Assembly (NCBI RefSeq): GCF_030020805.1
Contig: NZ_CP125098.1
Coordinates: 6,285,501-6,349,500, forward strand
DNA length: 64,000 bases
Direction: 5' to 3'
Origin: Paenibacillus sp. RC67
Lineage (GTDB): Bacteria; Bacillota; Bacilli; Paenibacillales; NBRC-103111
Part shown: positions 25,788 through 34,638 of the stretch, one piece after another
Numbering within the stretch: the stretch's first letter is position 1
How the letters are laid out: the number at the start of each line of letters is the position of its first letter
Program-made: the position numbers and the translations under genes
Notes under the pieces: model-generated
Databases searched by the model: none
Seen by the model: only the letters and a program-made list of their open reading frames with translations
Told to the model about the DNA's origin: nothing

Positions 25788-27212
25788 TTACAGATCGAAG
25801 TACAAGGAGTATTCATGCGGATGAATACGGATTGCAACTGCTTTAGCTTCGCTGCGTTTCAAGCCGATGTAGTTATCGATGAAGTCTTTAGTAAACACTC
25901 CGCCTTCAGTCAAGAACTCATAGTCAGCTTCCAAAGCGTTAAGAGCTTCATCCAATGTACCAGGTACGCTGCGGATTTCGCCTTTTTCTGCATCAGACAG
26001 GTCATAGATGTTTTTATCCAATGGACCATATCCAAGAGCACTTGGATCGATTTTCTTTTTGATACCATCCAAACCAGCCATCAGCATAGCTGCGAATGAC
26101 AAGTAAGGGTTAGCTGTGGAGTCCGGAGTACGGAACTCGATACGGCAGCCTTTTGGCGTTACAGCAGCAACCGGGATACGAACAGCCGCGGAACGGTTAC
26201 CTTTGGAGAATACCAGGTTAACTGGTGCTTCATAACCAGGAACCAGACGCTTAAAGGAGTTCGTGGATGGGTTCGTCAAAGCGATCAAAGCTGGTGCATG
26301 GTACAAGATACCACCGATGTAATGCAAAGCCATTTCAGACAGGTTAGCATAGCCGCCTTTTTCATAGAAAAGAGGAGTATCGCCATCGAAAATGGATTGG
26401 TGAACGTGCATTCCGCTACCGTTATCGCCAAACAATGGCTTAGGCATGAAAGTGGCTACTTTGCCATATTGTCTAGCTGTGTTTTGTACGATATATTTGT
26501 ATTTCATCAAGTTATCAGCTGTAGTAGTCAATGTGTCAAAACGGAAGTTGATTTCGCCTTGACCTGCAGTTGCAACTTCGTGGTGATGGCGCTCGATGCG
26601 AAGACCGGCTTCCATCAACAGACGACACATTTCGCTGCGGATATCCTGTTGAGTATCTGTAGGACCTACTGGTACATAGCCGCCTTTGTGGCCGACTTTA
26701 AATCCAAGGTTACCGCCTTCTTCTTTACGGTTGGAGTTCCAGTGAGCTTCTTCGGAATCTACAAAGTAAGAAGATTCGTTTTGTCCGCTTTGGAAACGAA
26801 CTTCGTCAAAGATGAAGAATTCGGATTCTGGTGCAAAGAATGCTGTTGTTCCAACTCCAGCCGTTTGCAAGTACTCTTCCGCTTTTTGAGCGATGCTGCG
26901 CGGGTCACGATCATAGCGCTCGCCATCTGGAGTGTGGATGTTACACATTACGATCAATGTAGGATGAGCTGTGAAAGGATCTACATATACCGTCTCGGTA
27001 TCAGGAAGCATAACCATGTCAGACTCTTCAATACCTTTAAATCCTGGGATGGAAGATCCGTCGAATGCTACCCCGTTCTCAAATGTAGCTTCATCAACTT
27101 CATTAGCTGGCAAGGAAATATGGTGAGCTCTACCGGAAAGATCTACAAAACGAAAATCTACCCACTCGATGCCTTTTTCTTTAAGGATGTTTAATACGTT
27201 TTGAACTGACAT
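25788..27212 (-). CDS. glnA: Glutamine synthetase, type I beta
   Basis: From the ATG at 27212 (AGGAGG upstream) the enzyme is 474 residues, longer than the roughly 444 of Bacillus GSI-alpha. It makes glutamine from glutamate, ammonia and ATP. Motifs: FDGSSIPGFKGIEESDM, APESEFFIFD, NFRFDTLTTTADNL, GSGMHVHQS, NRSAAVRIPV and EFRTPDSTANPYLSFAAML. The C-terminal block DKNIYDLSDAEKGEIRSVPGTLDEAL aligns with the E. coli-type loop with the adenylylated tyrosine; here it is about Tyr403. No glnR or adenylyltransferase gene is nearby. In Paenibacillus such a second, unlinked synthetase (GlnA1) is known beside the glnRA enzyme. A perfect GlnR/TnrA box lies upstream. Confidence 0.95.
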   Translation of the reverse strand: MSVQNVLNILKEKGIEWVDFRFVDLSGRAHHISLPANEVDEATFENGVAFDGSSIPGFKGIEESDMVMLPDTETVYVDPFTAHPTLIVMCNIHTPDGERYDRDPRSIAQKAEEYLQTAGVGTTAFFAPESEFFIFDEVRFQSGQNESSYFVDSEEAHWNSNRKEEGGNLGFKVGHKGGYVPVGPTDTQQDIRSEMCRLLMEAGLRIERHHHEVATAGQGEINFRFDTLTTTADNLMKYKYIVQNTARQYGKVATFMPKPLFGDNGSGMHVHQSIFDGDTPLFYEKGGYANLSEMALHYIGGILYHAPALIALTNPSTNSFKRLVPGYEAPVNLVFSKGNRSAAVRIPVAAVTPKGCRIEFRTPDSTANPYLSFAAMLMAGLDGIKKKIDPSALGYGPLDKNIYDLSDAEKGEIRSVPGTLDEALNALEADYEFLTEGGVFTKDFIDNYIGLKRSEAKAVAIRIHPHEYSLYFDL

Positions 27213-27292
27213 GAATCGCCAACCTCCTAATTTCCGAACATTCTTCTTGGTTTGTTCGTACATTGTTCAAGTTTTTTATTTATCATGGTGTT

Positions 27293-27322
27293 ATTATAAA
27301 ACTTTTCATGAATGATCGTCAA
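27293..27322 (-). promoter_or_regulatory. Sigma-A promoter of glnA
   Basis: On the minus strand TTGACG (27317-27322) and TATAAT (27293-27298) are 18 nt apart. The 5' leader would be about 70 nt. Confidence 0.7.
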
Positions 27323-27350
27323 TACTTATGTCAGGTATTTTTTACGAGTA

Positions 27351-27367
27351 TGTAAGGTATTCTTACA
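27351..27367. promoter_or_regulatory. GlnR/TnrA box upstream of glnA
   Basis: TGTAAGGTATTCTTACA matches TGTNA-N7-TNACA perfectly and is palindromic in its arms. Its centre lies about 73 nt upstream of the predicted start. A second, imperfect element (TGTCA ... TTACG with 8-nt spacing) is at 27329-27346. Confidence 0.75.
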
Positions 27368-27399
27368 CATAACATGGTTTTCGTTCATAAATTCGACAA

Positions 27400-27435
27400 A
27401 AATAGACTTGATCCCCCTTGTAGCAAGGAATCAAG
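27400..27435 (-). terminator. Terminator downstream of DAHP synthase
   Basis: A 9-bp stem (27407-27415 with 27427-27435, one mismatch) is followed on the minus strand by TCTATTTTTG. Confidence 0.75.
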
Positions 27436-27464
27436 CCTTGTGAATTGTTAACATTCCTGTTAGA

Positions 27465-28508
27465 TTATACGGTTATTTCTTCTTTCTTCGTATCAAATCG
27501 TTTGCCACACAGCGGAGCGAGCTTCTCTAAGTCTACCATCAGCTTGGCAAATTGATCCGGGAACAACGATTGTACACCGTCTCCTGTCATCGAATTGTCC
27601 GGATCTGTATGCATTTCAACGATCAAACCGTTAGCACCAGCAGCTACGGAAGCTTTGCTCATCGGCTCTACCAGCTCTCTGCGGCCCGTTCCATGACTTG
27701 GATCAGAAATAACCGGCAAATGACTCAAAGATTGAAGAACTGGGATTGCAGCCAAATCCAACGTATTTCTCGTGTAAGGTTCGAATGTTCGGATTCCGCG
27801 CTCACAGAGCATGACATTCGGGTTACCTCCGGCCAAAATATATTCCGCCGCATTCAGAAACTCATCGTACGTGGAGCTAAACCCTCTCTTCAATAATACT
27901 GGTGTCTGAATCGAACCAAGCTTGCGCAGCAAATCAAAGTTTTGCATGTTCCGTGTACCAACCTGCAATATATCCGCGTATTGGGCGCATACATCTACGT
28001 ACTCAGGGGTCATGACCTCAGTAATAGTAAGAAGTCCGTGCTTCTTGCCCGCTTCGGCCATCATCACCAAGCCTTCTACGCCAACACCTTGAAAGCTGTA
28101 CGGTCCTGTTCTAGGCTTGAACGCCCCGCCACGTAACACTTGAGCACCTGCCGCTTTGACAAGACGTGCAATCTCATCAATCTGCTCAGGAGACTCTACC
28201 GCGCAAGGTCCTCCCATAATAACGAGCTGTTCTCCACCAATCTCAACATCCTTAATTTTAATGACCGTATCATTCGGATGGAAATCGCGGCTCGCCAATT
28301 TGTATGATTTTGAAATTTTGACTACCTGCTCTACACCGGATAACTGACGCAGCTGCTCAGCAAGCATTGGATCTGCTTTGCCAATAATGCCTATAACCGT
28401 CCGATCCACTCCTTTGGATACATGAGCTTGAACTTCATGCTTTTCGATGTGGCGTACGATTTCTTGAACACGTTCTTCTGTCACTTTATTAGAAATAATA
28501 ACGATCAT
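27465..28508 (-). CDS. aroF: 3-deoxy-7-phosphoheptulonate (DAHP) synthase
   Basis: The 347-residue enzyme condenses phosphoenolpyruvate with erythrose-4-phosphate, the first step of the shikimate pathway. The N-terminal 75 residues form the ferredoxin-like regulatory domain of type I-beta DAHP synthases (MIVIISNKVTEERVQEIVRHIE). The barrel follows: GGPCAVESPEQ, LRGGAFKPRTGPYSFQG, GTRNMQNFDLL, LLKRGFSSTYDEFLNAAEYI and SHLPVISDPSHGTGRRELV. In B. subtilis the homologous enzyme (AroA) carries chorismate mutase instead. It is monocistronic. Gene symbol usage differs between species (aroF, aroA or aroG). Confidence 0.93.
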   Translation of the reverse strand: MIVIISNKVTEERVQEIVRHIEKHEVQAHVSKGVDRTVIGIIGKADPMLAEQLRQLSGVEQVVKISKSYKLASRDFHPNDTVIKIKDVEIGGEQLVIMGGPCAVESPEQIDEIARLVKAAGAQVLRGGAFKPRTGPYSFQGVGVEGLVMMAEAGKKHGLLTITEVMTPEYVDVCAQYADILQVGTRNMQNFDLLRKLGSIQTPVLLKRGFSSTYDEFLNAAEYILAGGNPNVMLCERGIRTFEPYTRNTLDLAAIPVLQSLSHLPVISDPSHGTGRRELVEPMSKASVAAGANGLIVEMHTDPDNSMTGDGVQSLFPDQFAKLMVDLEKLAPLCGKRFDTKKEEITV

Positions 28509-28614
28509 AATAACAACACTCCTATTTATATAATGTTAGAATCGTGGATAAGTGATTCCATGAACTAGTACCTATAAAAGCAATTAAAATAGACAAACCA
28601 CTAACACACTTCAA

Positions 28615-28638
28615 CGCTTATACGCTTTTAAGCTTTTA
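28615..28638. repeat. Three 8-bp tandem units upstream of DAHP synthase
   Basis: CGCTTATA, CGCTTTTA and AGCTTTTA lie in direct succession at 28615-28638, about 110 nt upstream of the DAHP synthase start. They may be a protein-binding array or chance in an AT-rich spacer. Confidence 0.35.
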
Positions 28639-28702
28639 ATCACTAAAGTAACTATACAACGAGAATAAGCTCCTCGTCAAGAGAGGAACTTATAAATTCC
28701 TC

Positions 28703-29242
28703 TTAGTGCGTTGACTCAGAGCTTATCATTAATTGAGCTTTTCTTTGTTTACGTCTTTCTTTTCTTCTGGAATGGTACATTTCTAGTCCCCAGCGAATCG
28801 GATAATAAACAAGAAGACCTAAAATAATACCAACGACCACACCGCCGATGAACAGCTTCAGATTGGAACGTATAAATGTATCCATCCAATCCGGCAAATG
28901 CTGCGCCAGAAACTGTCTGGTACCGCGCGGCAATAGTAAACCGCCAATTTTCATATGAAAGTACGTCATCGGAATATAAATAATCTTTCCGAATACAAAA
29001 CCGATCAATGCCGCAGCCATGCTGCCGCGGAACAAATAGACTAACGGGAAGATTAAGAAAAAGGCCAATCCAACGGTGGGCAGCGTAAACATCTCTATCG
29101 CTAAGCCAACGGAGAAACCGGCGGCTACCATACCGGGTCCTCCTTTAGCCCGAGTAAGCAGCAAGTACTTCAACTTAAACCAACGTTTAATATTCCGGAA
29201 TTGAAAAGGTTTTTTGCTTTTTGCCTTCTTCTTCAGCTGCAT
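28703..29242 (-). CDS. DUF2062 domain membrane protein
   Basis: The 179-residue protein has a basic N-terminus and C-terminus and about three hydrophobic helices (GMVAAGFSVGLAIEMFT, VGLAFFLIFPLVYLFRG, LFIGGVVVGIILGLLVYYPI). The motif GGPGMVAAGFSVGLAIEMFTLPT matches DUF2062, a family of small inner-membrane proteins with no assigned function. It starts 22 nt after the ispH stop and is probably in the same transcript. Confidence 0.85.
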   Translation of the reverse strand: MQLKKKAKSKKPFQFRNIKRWFKLKYLLLTRAKGGPGMVAAGFSVGLAIEMFTLPTVGLAFFLIFPLVYLFRGSMAAALIGFVFGKIIYIPMTYFHMKIGGLLLPRGTRQFLAQHLPDWMDTFIRSNLKLFIGGVVVGIILGLLVYYPIRWGLEMYHSRRKERRKQRKAQLMISSESTH

Positions 29243-29264
29243 TTCCCTTCATCCTAACGTTATG

Positions 29265-30224
29265 TTATTCAATACTGGCCTTTTGCTTCACCGATGGAAT
29301 CAATTTGCTCATATTAATCGTTCGCTTGATTTCCCATGATGATTCATTTTGTGGATCAAGCTGTTCTAAATAGTTTATGACCTCTTTAGTAATCGGTGTC
29401 GGCGTAGACGCACCTGAGGTAACCCCAACGCGTCTTACAGGCTCCAACCATTCTCGCTTGATCTCCGTAATATCTCCAATACGGTACGCTTTAACTCCTG
29501 CAATTTCTTCAGATACCTGTGCTAAACGATTCGAATTGTTGCTTCGCGGGTCTCCCACCACTAGCACCAGATCGACATCTTTGGCTTGCTCGGCTACTGC
29601 TTCCTGGCGAACCTGAGTAGCCAAACATATTTCGTTATGAATTTCAGCCTTAGGGAATTTCTCCAACAAGCCATTCATAATGTGTTTGATATCCCATTGG
29701 CTCATTGTCGTCTGATTCGTGATAATAACCTTAGCAGAAGCATCAAATGACAACCGGTCGATTTCGTCAAGCTTTTCTATCAGGTGAACCTTATCCGGGG
29801 CAACGCCAATGGCTCCTTCGGGTTCAGGATGCCCTTTCTTGCCTATATAAATAACATGATAGCCTTCAGCTGTTTTTTCCTTGATCAGGTCATGCGTCTT
29901 GGTCACATCGGGACAAGTTGCGTCGACAACTGTGAGACCTTTCTCCCTTGCAAGCTGACGAACCTCAGGCGATACACCGTGAGCCGTAAATATAACGGTG
30001 CCTTTCTCCACCTGCCGCAATATTTCAAGACGGTTTGGACCGTCCAAAGTTATAACGCCTTCTTTATCAAAATAATCCGTTACGTGGGAATTATGCACGA
30101 TCATGCCTAAAATAAATATAGGTCTCGGCAGATTCAGATTTTTTGCCGTTTGCATGGCTAACGCCATAGCATCCACAACTCCGTAGCAGTAGCCTCTCGG
30201 AGTGATTTTCATTACATCCATCAC
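29265..30224 (-). CDS. ispH: 4-hydroxy-3-methylbut-2-enyl diphosphate reductase
   Basis: The 319-residue protein is the last enzyme of the MEP isoprenoid pathway, making IPP and DMAPP. The three cluster-binding cysteines are Cys13 (GYCYGV), Cys104 (DATCPDV) and Cys200 (NEICLATQ). The conserved [14 protein letters not shown] and [12 protein letters not shown] segments are present. It begins 21 nt after the stop of the histidine kinase with no terminator between, so it appears to be the third gene of an RR-HK-ispH-DUF2062 transcript. Confidence 0.96.
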   Translation of the reverse strand: MMDVMKITPRGYCYGVVDAMALAMQTAKNLNLPRPIFILGMIVHNSHVTDYFDKEGVITLDGPNRLEILRQVEKGTVIFTAHGVSPEVRQLAREKGLTVVDATCPDVTKTHDLIKEKTAEGYHVIYIGKKGHPEPEGAIGVAPDKVHLIEKLDEIDRLSFDASAKVIITNQTTMSQWDIKHIMNGLLEKFPKAEIHNEICLATQVRQEAVAEQAKDVDLVLVVGDPRSNNSNRLAQVSEEIAGVKAYRIGDITEIKREWLEPVRRVGVTSGASTPTPITKEVINYLEQLDPQNESSWEIKRTINMSKLIPSVKQKASIE

Positions 30225-30245
30225 TGCACCTGCCCTTCTAGTTCA

Positions 30246-31775
30246 TTATACCTGATTCCCCGTCTCTAGGGAATGCCTATACTCGAATGTTGTCGATATC
30301 CGAACCAAGGGCAGCCAAATGATAAACGTACTCCCCTCTCCTTTGCGAGTGGTAACCTCAATGGAGCCTTGATGCTCGTCTATGATCCACTTGGCAATGG
30401 ATAATCCCAGACCTGTTCCTGCGGTTTGCCCTCTTGAAGGGTCTGCTCGGTAGAAGCGTTCGAAGATTAACGGAACCTCTTCTTTATCCATACCGATGCC
30501 TGTATCCTCGATCCGCACTCCAATCTGATCATTCATGATTTGAGCATCCAATCTGACCGCTCCGCTCTCGGTATATTTAAAAGCATTTTCTACGAAAATA
30601 AAAATCAGCTGCTGCAAGTAGTCTTTATTCCCGTTAACGTAAACTCCCTCAAGCGCTGTTAAGTCACCGGCTACCCATTCAACCGCTCTTGGAAGCATCT
30701 GAGCTTTGCGAATAACCTGCTCAACAACCGGCTTTAATTCAATGTCCGATTTTTCCATTACAAAGCCCGCATCCGCACGTGCGAGAGCCAGAAGGTCATT
30801 CACCAAACGTGTCATTCTCTCCGATTCACCGGCAATATCATGCATCGCTTCAAGGGATAGCTCTAGCTGCTCTCTTTCTTCAGCCGTACCATTGGCAGCT
30901 GTTCGCTTCCACATTTTTTCAAGCAAATCGACATTCCCGCGGATGGTCGTCAGCGGTGTTCGCAGCTCATGGGAAGCATCAGATACAAAGCGCCGCTGTT
31001 TCCGGTAAGCTTCCTCCAGATCAGAATAGGTTGTCTGCAGCCGTCCCAGCATGCCATTGATTGTATTCGTCAAACGCCCAATCTCATCCTCCGGGCCATC
31101 GTAGTTGATCCGGTTCCCCAAATCCGCGCCCTTCTCAATCTGATTCGCGGCATCGATAACCTGATCGATAGGCTTAAGCGCCTTGCGTGCCATGAACCAA
31201 CCGACGGAAGCCGCCAAAAGAATCGTTACAGCCGAAGCGAAAATGAGGATTAAACGCAGCAACGAGAACAGCTTTTCGAAATCAGCCGTATATACCGCCG
31301 CTTGAAAAACACCTGCAAGCTGCTGTTGACCATTCTTCAAGGCCGGGATCGGAAGGCTATATACCATGAAATCCATGTTTTCGATTTTCACCTTTTGGAA
31401 CAGCTTCCCATCATCCACTAAGACTTGCCGCTGTTTATCACTCAGATCCGGCAATGACATATTAAGTTCCTTCAAATTTGCCGATTGATCGGATTTACCA
31501 TTTAAATAGTTGTTTAGCTGGTAAAATGTCGTCGAATTTTTAAGCAGTTCGCGACCTTGAGGCATAAAGAAATCCCAGCTGACACCGCCGCCCAAAGTAA
31601 CCACCATTCGAGGCTGAATACGCGTGTAGACATCCTCCGTCTGATTGATCAAGTTATCTTTATATGAAGTATAGTTATTATAGTAGAGCAATCCGTACAA
31701 GCCAAAGCCGAACAATAGTACGGTGACCGACAAAATGCCCGTATACCATAAAGTCAGACGAAGACGTATGCTCAC
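30246..31775 (-). CDS. HAMP-domain sensor histidine kinase
   Basis: The 509-residue protein starts at GTG after GGAGAGGG. It has two membrane helices (about residues 8-30 and 170-192) enclosing an extracytoplasmic sensor of about 140 residues, a HAMP domain (ALKPIDQVIDAANQIEKG), the HisKA box FVSDASHELRTPLTTIRGNVDLL, and a HATPase domain (FVENAFKYTESGAVRLD, VRIEDTGIGMD, GTGLGLSIAKWIIDEHQGSIEV). It follows its response regulator with a single nucleotide between coding regions. The HtrA gene just upstream suggests a CssS-like role in sensing envelope stress; that is inference. Confidence 0.93.
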   Translation of the reverse strand: MSIRLRLTLWYTGILSVTVLLFGFGLYGLLYYNNYTSYKDNLINQTEDVYTRIQPRMVVTLGGGVSWDFFMPQGRELLKNSTTFYQLNNYLNGKSDQSANLKELNMSLPDLSDKQRQVLVDDGKLFQKVKIENMDFMVYSLPIPALKNGQQQLAGVFQAAVYTADFEKLFSLLRLILIFASAVTILLAASVGWFMARKALKPIDQVIDAANQIEKGADLGNRINYDGPEDEIGRLTNTINGMLGRLQTTYSDLEEAYRKQRRFVSDASHELRTPLTTIRGNVDLLEKMWKRTAANGTAEEREQLELSLEAMHDIAGESERMTRLVNDLLALARADAGFVMEKSDIELKPVVEQVIRKAQMLPRAVEWVAGDLTALEGVYVNGNKDYLQQLIFIFVENAFKYTESGAVRLDAQIMNDQIGVRIEDTGIGMDKEEVPLIFERFYRADPSRGQTAGTGLGLSIAKWIIDEHQGSIEVTTRKGEGSTFIIWLPLVRISTTFEYRHSLETGNQV

Positions 31776-31776
31776 G

Positions 31777-32469
31777 TCATCCCTCTCCTCTCAGTACATA
31801 TCCGGCGCCACGAACGGTTTGGATCATCCGTTTATGCCCATGCTCCTCCGTTTTTTGTCGCAGCAGCGCGATGTAAACCTCAAGCACGTTGGACTCGCCG
31901 CTGTAGTCATATCCCCATATTTTTTCCATAATCAGGTCTCTGGAAAGCACCCTCTTCGGATTTTGCATAAATAAATGCAGCAGCTCGAATTCTTTAGTCG
32001 TCAACTCAACCAACTGCCCACCGCGGAACACTTCACGCGTATCCAAATCCATGAATACATCCTGGTATTGCAAACGATTTGTCGCCTGCTCTGATTTGTC
32101 AGCTGTCTTTCTGCGCAGAAGCACACGAATACGTGCAAGGAGCTCCTCCAATGCAAAAGGCTTGACCAAATAGTCGTCCGCCCCACTATCCAGACCTTTC
32201 ACCCGATCTGCTATCTCGTCTTTGGCCGTTAGCATGAGGACCGGTACTGTTGCCCCACCCTCACGAATACGTCTGACAACCTCCCAGCCATCCAGCTGCG
32301 GCATCATAACATCCAATATAACGGCATCCGGATCGTGCTCCAATATTTGTTTCAATCCATCCATACCATGATTAGCCGTGAATACGGTATAGCCTTCAAA
32401 GGCTAAGGATCTCCGAAGCATCGATGTAATTTTTTCATCATCATCTATAACCAAAATCTTTTCTCTCAT
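31777..32469 (-). CDS. OmpR-family response regulator
   Basis: The 230-residue protein has a receiver domain (VIDDDEKI, Asp in AVILDVMMPQLDG, Thr in VLMLTAKD, Lys in LVKPFALEEL) and a winged-helix output domain (ELTTKEFELLHLFMQNPKRVLSRDLIMEKIWGYDY... YIALLRQKTE). It is the first gene of the RR-HK-ispH-DUF2062 run. A terminator at 32521-32559 separates it from htrA. Direct repeats with an 11-bp period upstream of htrA have the geometry of sites for this class of regulator. Confidence 0.93.
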   Translation of the reverse strand: MREKILVIDDDEKITSMLRRSLAFEGYTVFTANHGMDGLKQILEHDPDAVILDVMMPQLDGWEVVRRIREGGATVPVLMLTAKDEIADRVKGLDSGADDYLVKPFALEELLARIRVLLRRKTADKSEQATNRLQYQDVFMDLDTREVFRGGQLVELTTKEFELLHLFMQNPKRVLSRDLIMEKIWGYDYSGESNVLEVYIALLRQKTEEHGHKRMIQTVRGAGYVLRGEG

Positions 32470-32514
32470 CTCAGCACCACCTTCATCCTATTGTAACAAA
32501 ATATATGTTCTAGA

Positions 32515-32559
32515 TACAAAAAGAAGCAGAGCAACAGACTAGGCTTCGCTCTACTTCTT
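32515..32559 (-). terminator. Terminator downstream of htrA
   Basis: A stem of about 12 bp (32521-32532 with 32548-32559, one mismatch) is followed on the minus strand by TTTTTGTATC. Confidence 0.75.
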
Positions 32560-32588
32560 TCTTTTGTTCTAACCCTTTTCTGTATCTA

Positions 32589-34147
32589 TTATTGTTCCGC
32601 GTTTTTGTCGCCGATGATGACAGTCACATTTTCTTTCTTGCCATCGCGCATAACGCCGAGCGTCACTTTATCATTGACCTTCAACGCTTTGATTTTATCT
32701 TGCACTTCTTGAGTCGTTTTTACTTTGGCACCATTCACTTCTACGATGACATCATACGGTCTCAATCCGGCTTTAAAAGCAGGACTTTTTCTTACGACAT
32801 CCGAGATAATGGCTCCGTCTGTATTTTCAAGCTTAAGTTCGGAAACCCAGTCCTTATCGATAGGAGACATAGCTACTCCGATATATGGAGACGGTTCTTT
32901 TGGAATTTTAACGTTGTTTTTCAAGTTATCCAATACACTGGAAATCGTACTTGTCGGAATAGCAAACCCGATACCCTGAGCTTGTGCACTAACCGCTGTA
33001 TTGATTCCAATAACTTCACCGTTCAAGTTCAACAGCGGGCCGCCGGAGTTACCAGGGTTAATGGAAGCATCCGTCTGCAGCAAATGCTTGTATTCGCGAG
33101 TTCCTTGCGTATCCGGAATGGAGATTGGACGTTCTTTGGCACTCAATACTCCTACCGTAACTGTATGGTCAAATCCGTATGGATTCCCGATAGCGACTAC
33201 CCAGTCACCAACACTTGTATCTTCTGCTTTACCGAGCGGCAGGGAAGCAAAATCTTTGCCATCCGTCGCATCAATTTTCAAAGCCGCCAAATCGAGATCA
33301 TAGCTGTTACCAAGCAGCTGTGCTTTAAATGGCTGTTGGTACCCTTGAACCGTTACCCAAATTTCATCAGCGCCGTCAATAACGTGCTCATTCGTTAAAA
33401 TATAGCCGGACTTTTCAAAAATAAATCCGGTACCCATTCCGCCAGGCTGCAATTGTTCAGTATCCTTGCTTTTTTGCTTTTGCTGAGAACGGCTGTCATC
33501 CCCGAAAAATTGGCGAAAAAAGGATCATCAAAAATGGAATTGCCGCTGCTTGCCTTCGCCTTCACCTTAGTCTCAATTTTAACGACTGCAGGTCCGGACT
33601 GCTCAGCGATTTGAGCGATATTATCTGGTCTTCCTAAGCTAAGGGAAGTAGGCTTGACCGCTCCGTTGCCGCTTGAAGACTGGGAAGCTCCAGAAGATGC
33701 GTTGCTGCCCATGACTCCCTGGGAACCGGTAAACCAGTTCATTTTATCGGAAGCGAACATCAAGCTGCCTATCACTACCGCTCCCGCTAAAAAAGAAATA
33801 AATGCACTTCGGAACGATGAGGTTCTTTTCTTCGGTTCATACTGCCAGTTTCTCATTGGGTCTTGAGGCATTCCGCCACCTTCCTGCCCATTGTACGAAA
33901 AAGAGCGAATCGGTTTGGGAGGCGTCATTTCAACACGTGTATCCCCTTCACTTGAGCTTGCTGTAGTTGAGCTCGGCGTTTCTTCATTTCCCATAGCAGA
34001 TTTATAAGGCCCGTAGGAATAATAGTATGATGGTTTTTCTTGCTGCGATTCATTTCCTTCTGATTTTTCTGTCTCATGCGATGAAGTATCGTTAGTTTCA
34101 CCGTCTTGACGGCGAAAGAAGTCGTCATAATTTTTTTTATCATCCAT
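32589..34147 (-). pseudogene. htrA: HtrA/DegP-type membrane serine protease, interrupted by a frameshift
   Basis: The gene reads from ATG 34147 through an acidic, Ser/Gln-rich cytoplasmic region, a transmembrane helix (about residues 117-135) and the start of the protease domain. It loses frame at a run of six T (minus strand; plus-strand A-run 33516-33521). With one extra T the reading continues as FFRQFFGDDS... into the rest of the protease: His in NEHVID, Asp in YDLDLAALKID, Ser in GNSGGPLL, then a PDZ domain (GAIISDVVRKSPAFKAGLRPYDVIVEVNG). The intact product would be 519 residues, the usual size of Bacillales HtrA, which degrades misfolded envelope proteins. The catalytic triad is intact, so a sequencing error or a phase-variable tract is as likely as decay. 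Confidence 0.85.
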
Positions 34148-34220
34148 TGAAGAAACCCTCCGTTCAGGCTTTAAGGTTCTTTGTGCTACTTGCTATCTTT
34201 GACTATATAATGCCTTCGTA

Positions 34221-34239
34221 ACCTTAAAGAAACCTTAAA
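34221..34239. promoter_or_regulatory. Direct repeats upstream of htrA, candidate response-regulator site
   Basis: ACCTTAAA occurs at 34221-34228 and again at 34232-34239, an 11-bp period on one face of the helix. An inverted copy (TTTAAGGT) is at 34170-34177. The site lies about 75 nt upstream of htrA. Confidence 0.5.
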
Positions 34240-34390
34240 ATTAAATGAATCGGAGTTAAAAAGAGAGGTCAATCACCCAGTCAATCCCCCCTGCTCTCAA
34301 GGGGGACCCCGGGCGCTGGCGCCCCTGGACCCCGCAAGCTCGGTGGTGGGAGTGGGCCGTGCGGCTTCGATGGTACGTTAGTGGGTGGAT

Positions 34391-34547
34391 CGCGTTCGTC
34401 CTGACGGTTCTTTGCTTATCAGCAAAAAAACGTCAGGACACGCTTGCATGAGTGCGGGAACGGGCTTGTGCTTGGAGGGACGTTGAGCGTTTGTGGAGGG
34501 CGTCTGTCCTAGCTCCTTTGCAAGCAAAGTTTGCCTGGACACGCTTG
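34391..34547. repeat. Two related nested-hairpin repeats
   Basis: Unit A pairs TCCTGACG (34399-34406) with CGTCAGGA (34431-34438) around an inner TTTGCT/AGCAAA stem. Unit B pairs TGTCC (34505-34509) with GGACA (34537-34541) around TTTGC/GCAAA. Both begin GCGT and end GGACACGCTTG. The outer arms differ but each still pairs. Confidence 0.55.
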
Positions 34548-34589
34548 ACGTTGGAGCAAAGGGCAAAAGAAGTTATATTCGCTGGGCTG

Positions 34590-34638
34590 TTTAAATAAGA
34601 AGAGAAGTTGCCCTCGACAACTTCTCTTCTTATTTAAA
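34590..34638. terminator. Long perfect inverted repeat downstream of yugN
   Basis: A 21-bp perfect stem (34590-34610 with 34618-34638) with a 7-nt loop. Its TTTAAA ends give short T-runs on both strands. It begins 20 nt past the yugN stop. Confidence 0.7.

Noticed and set aside
26298-27194. A 298-codon plus-strand frame opposite glnA
   Set aside because: It is antisense to a highly conserved enzyme over its whole length and has no ribosome binding site. The translation has no family features.
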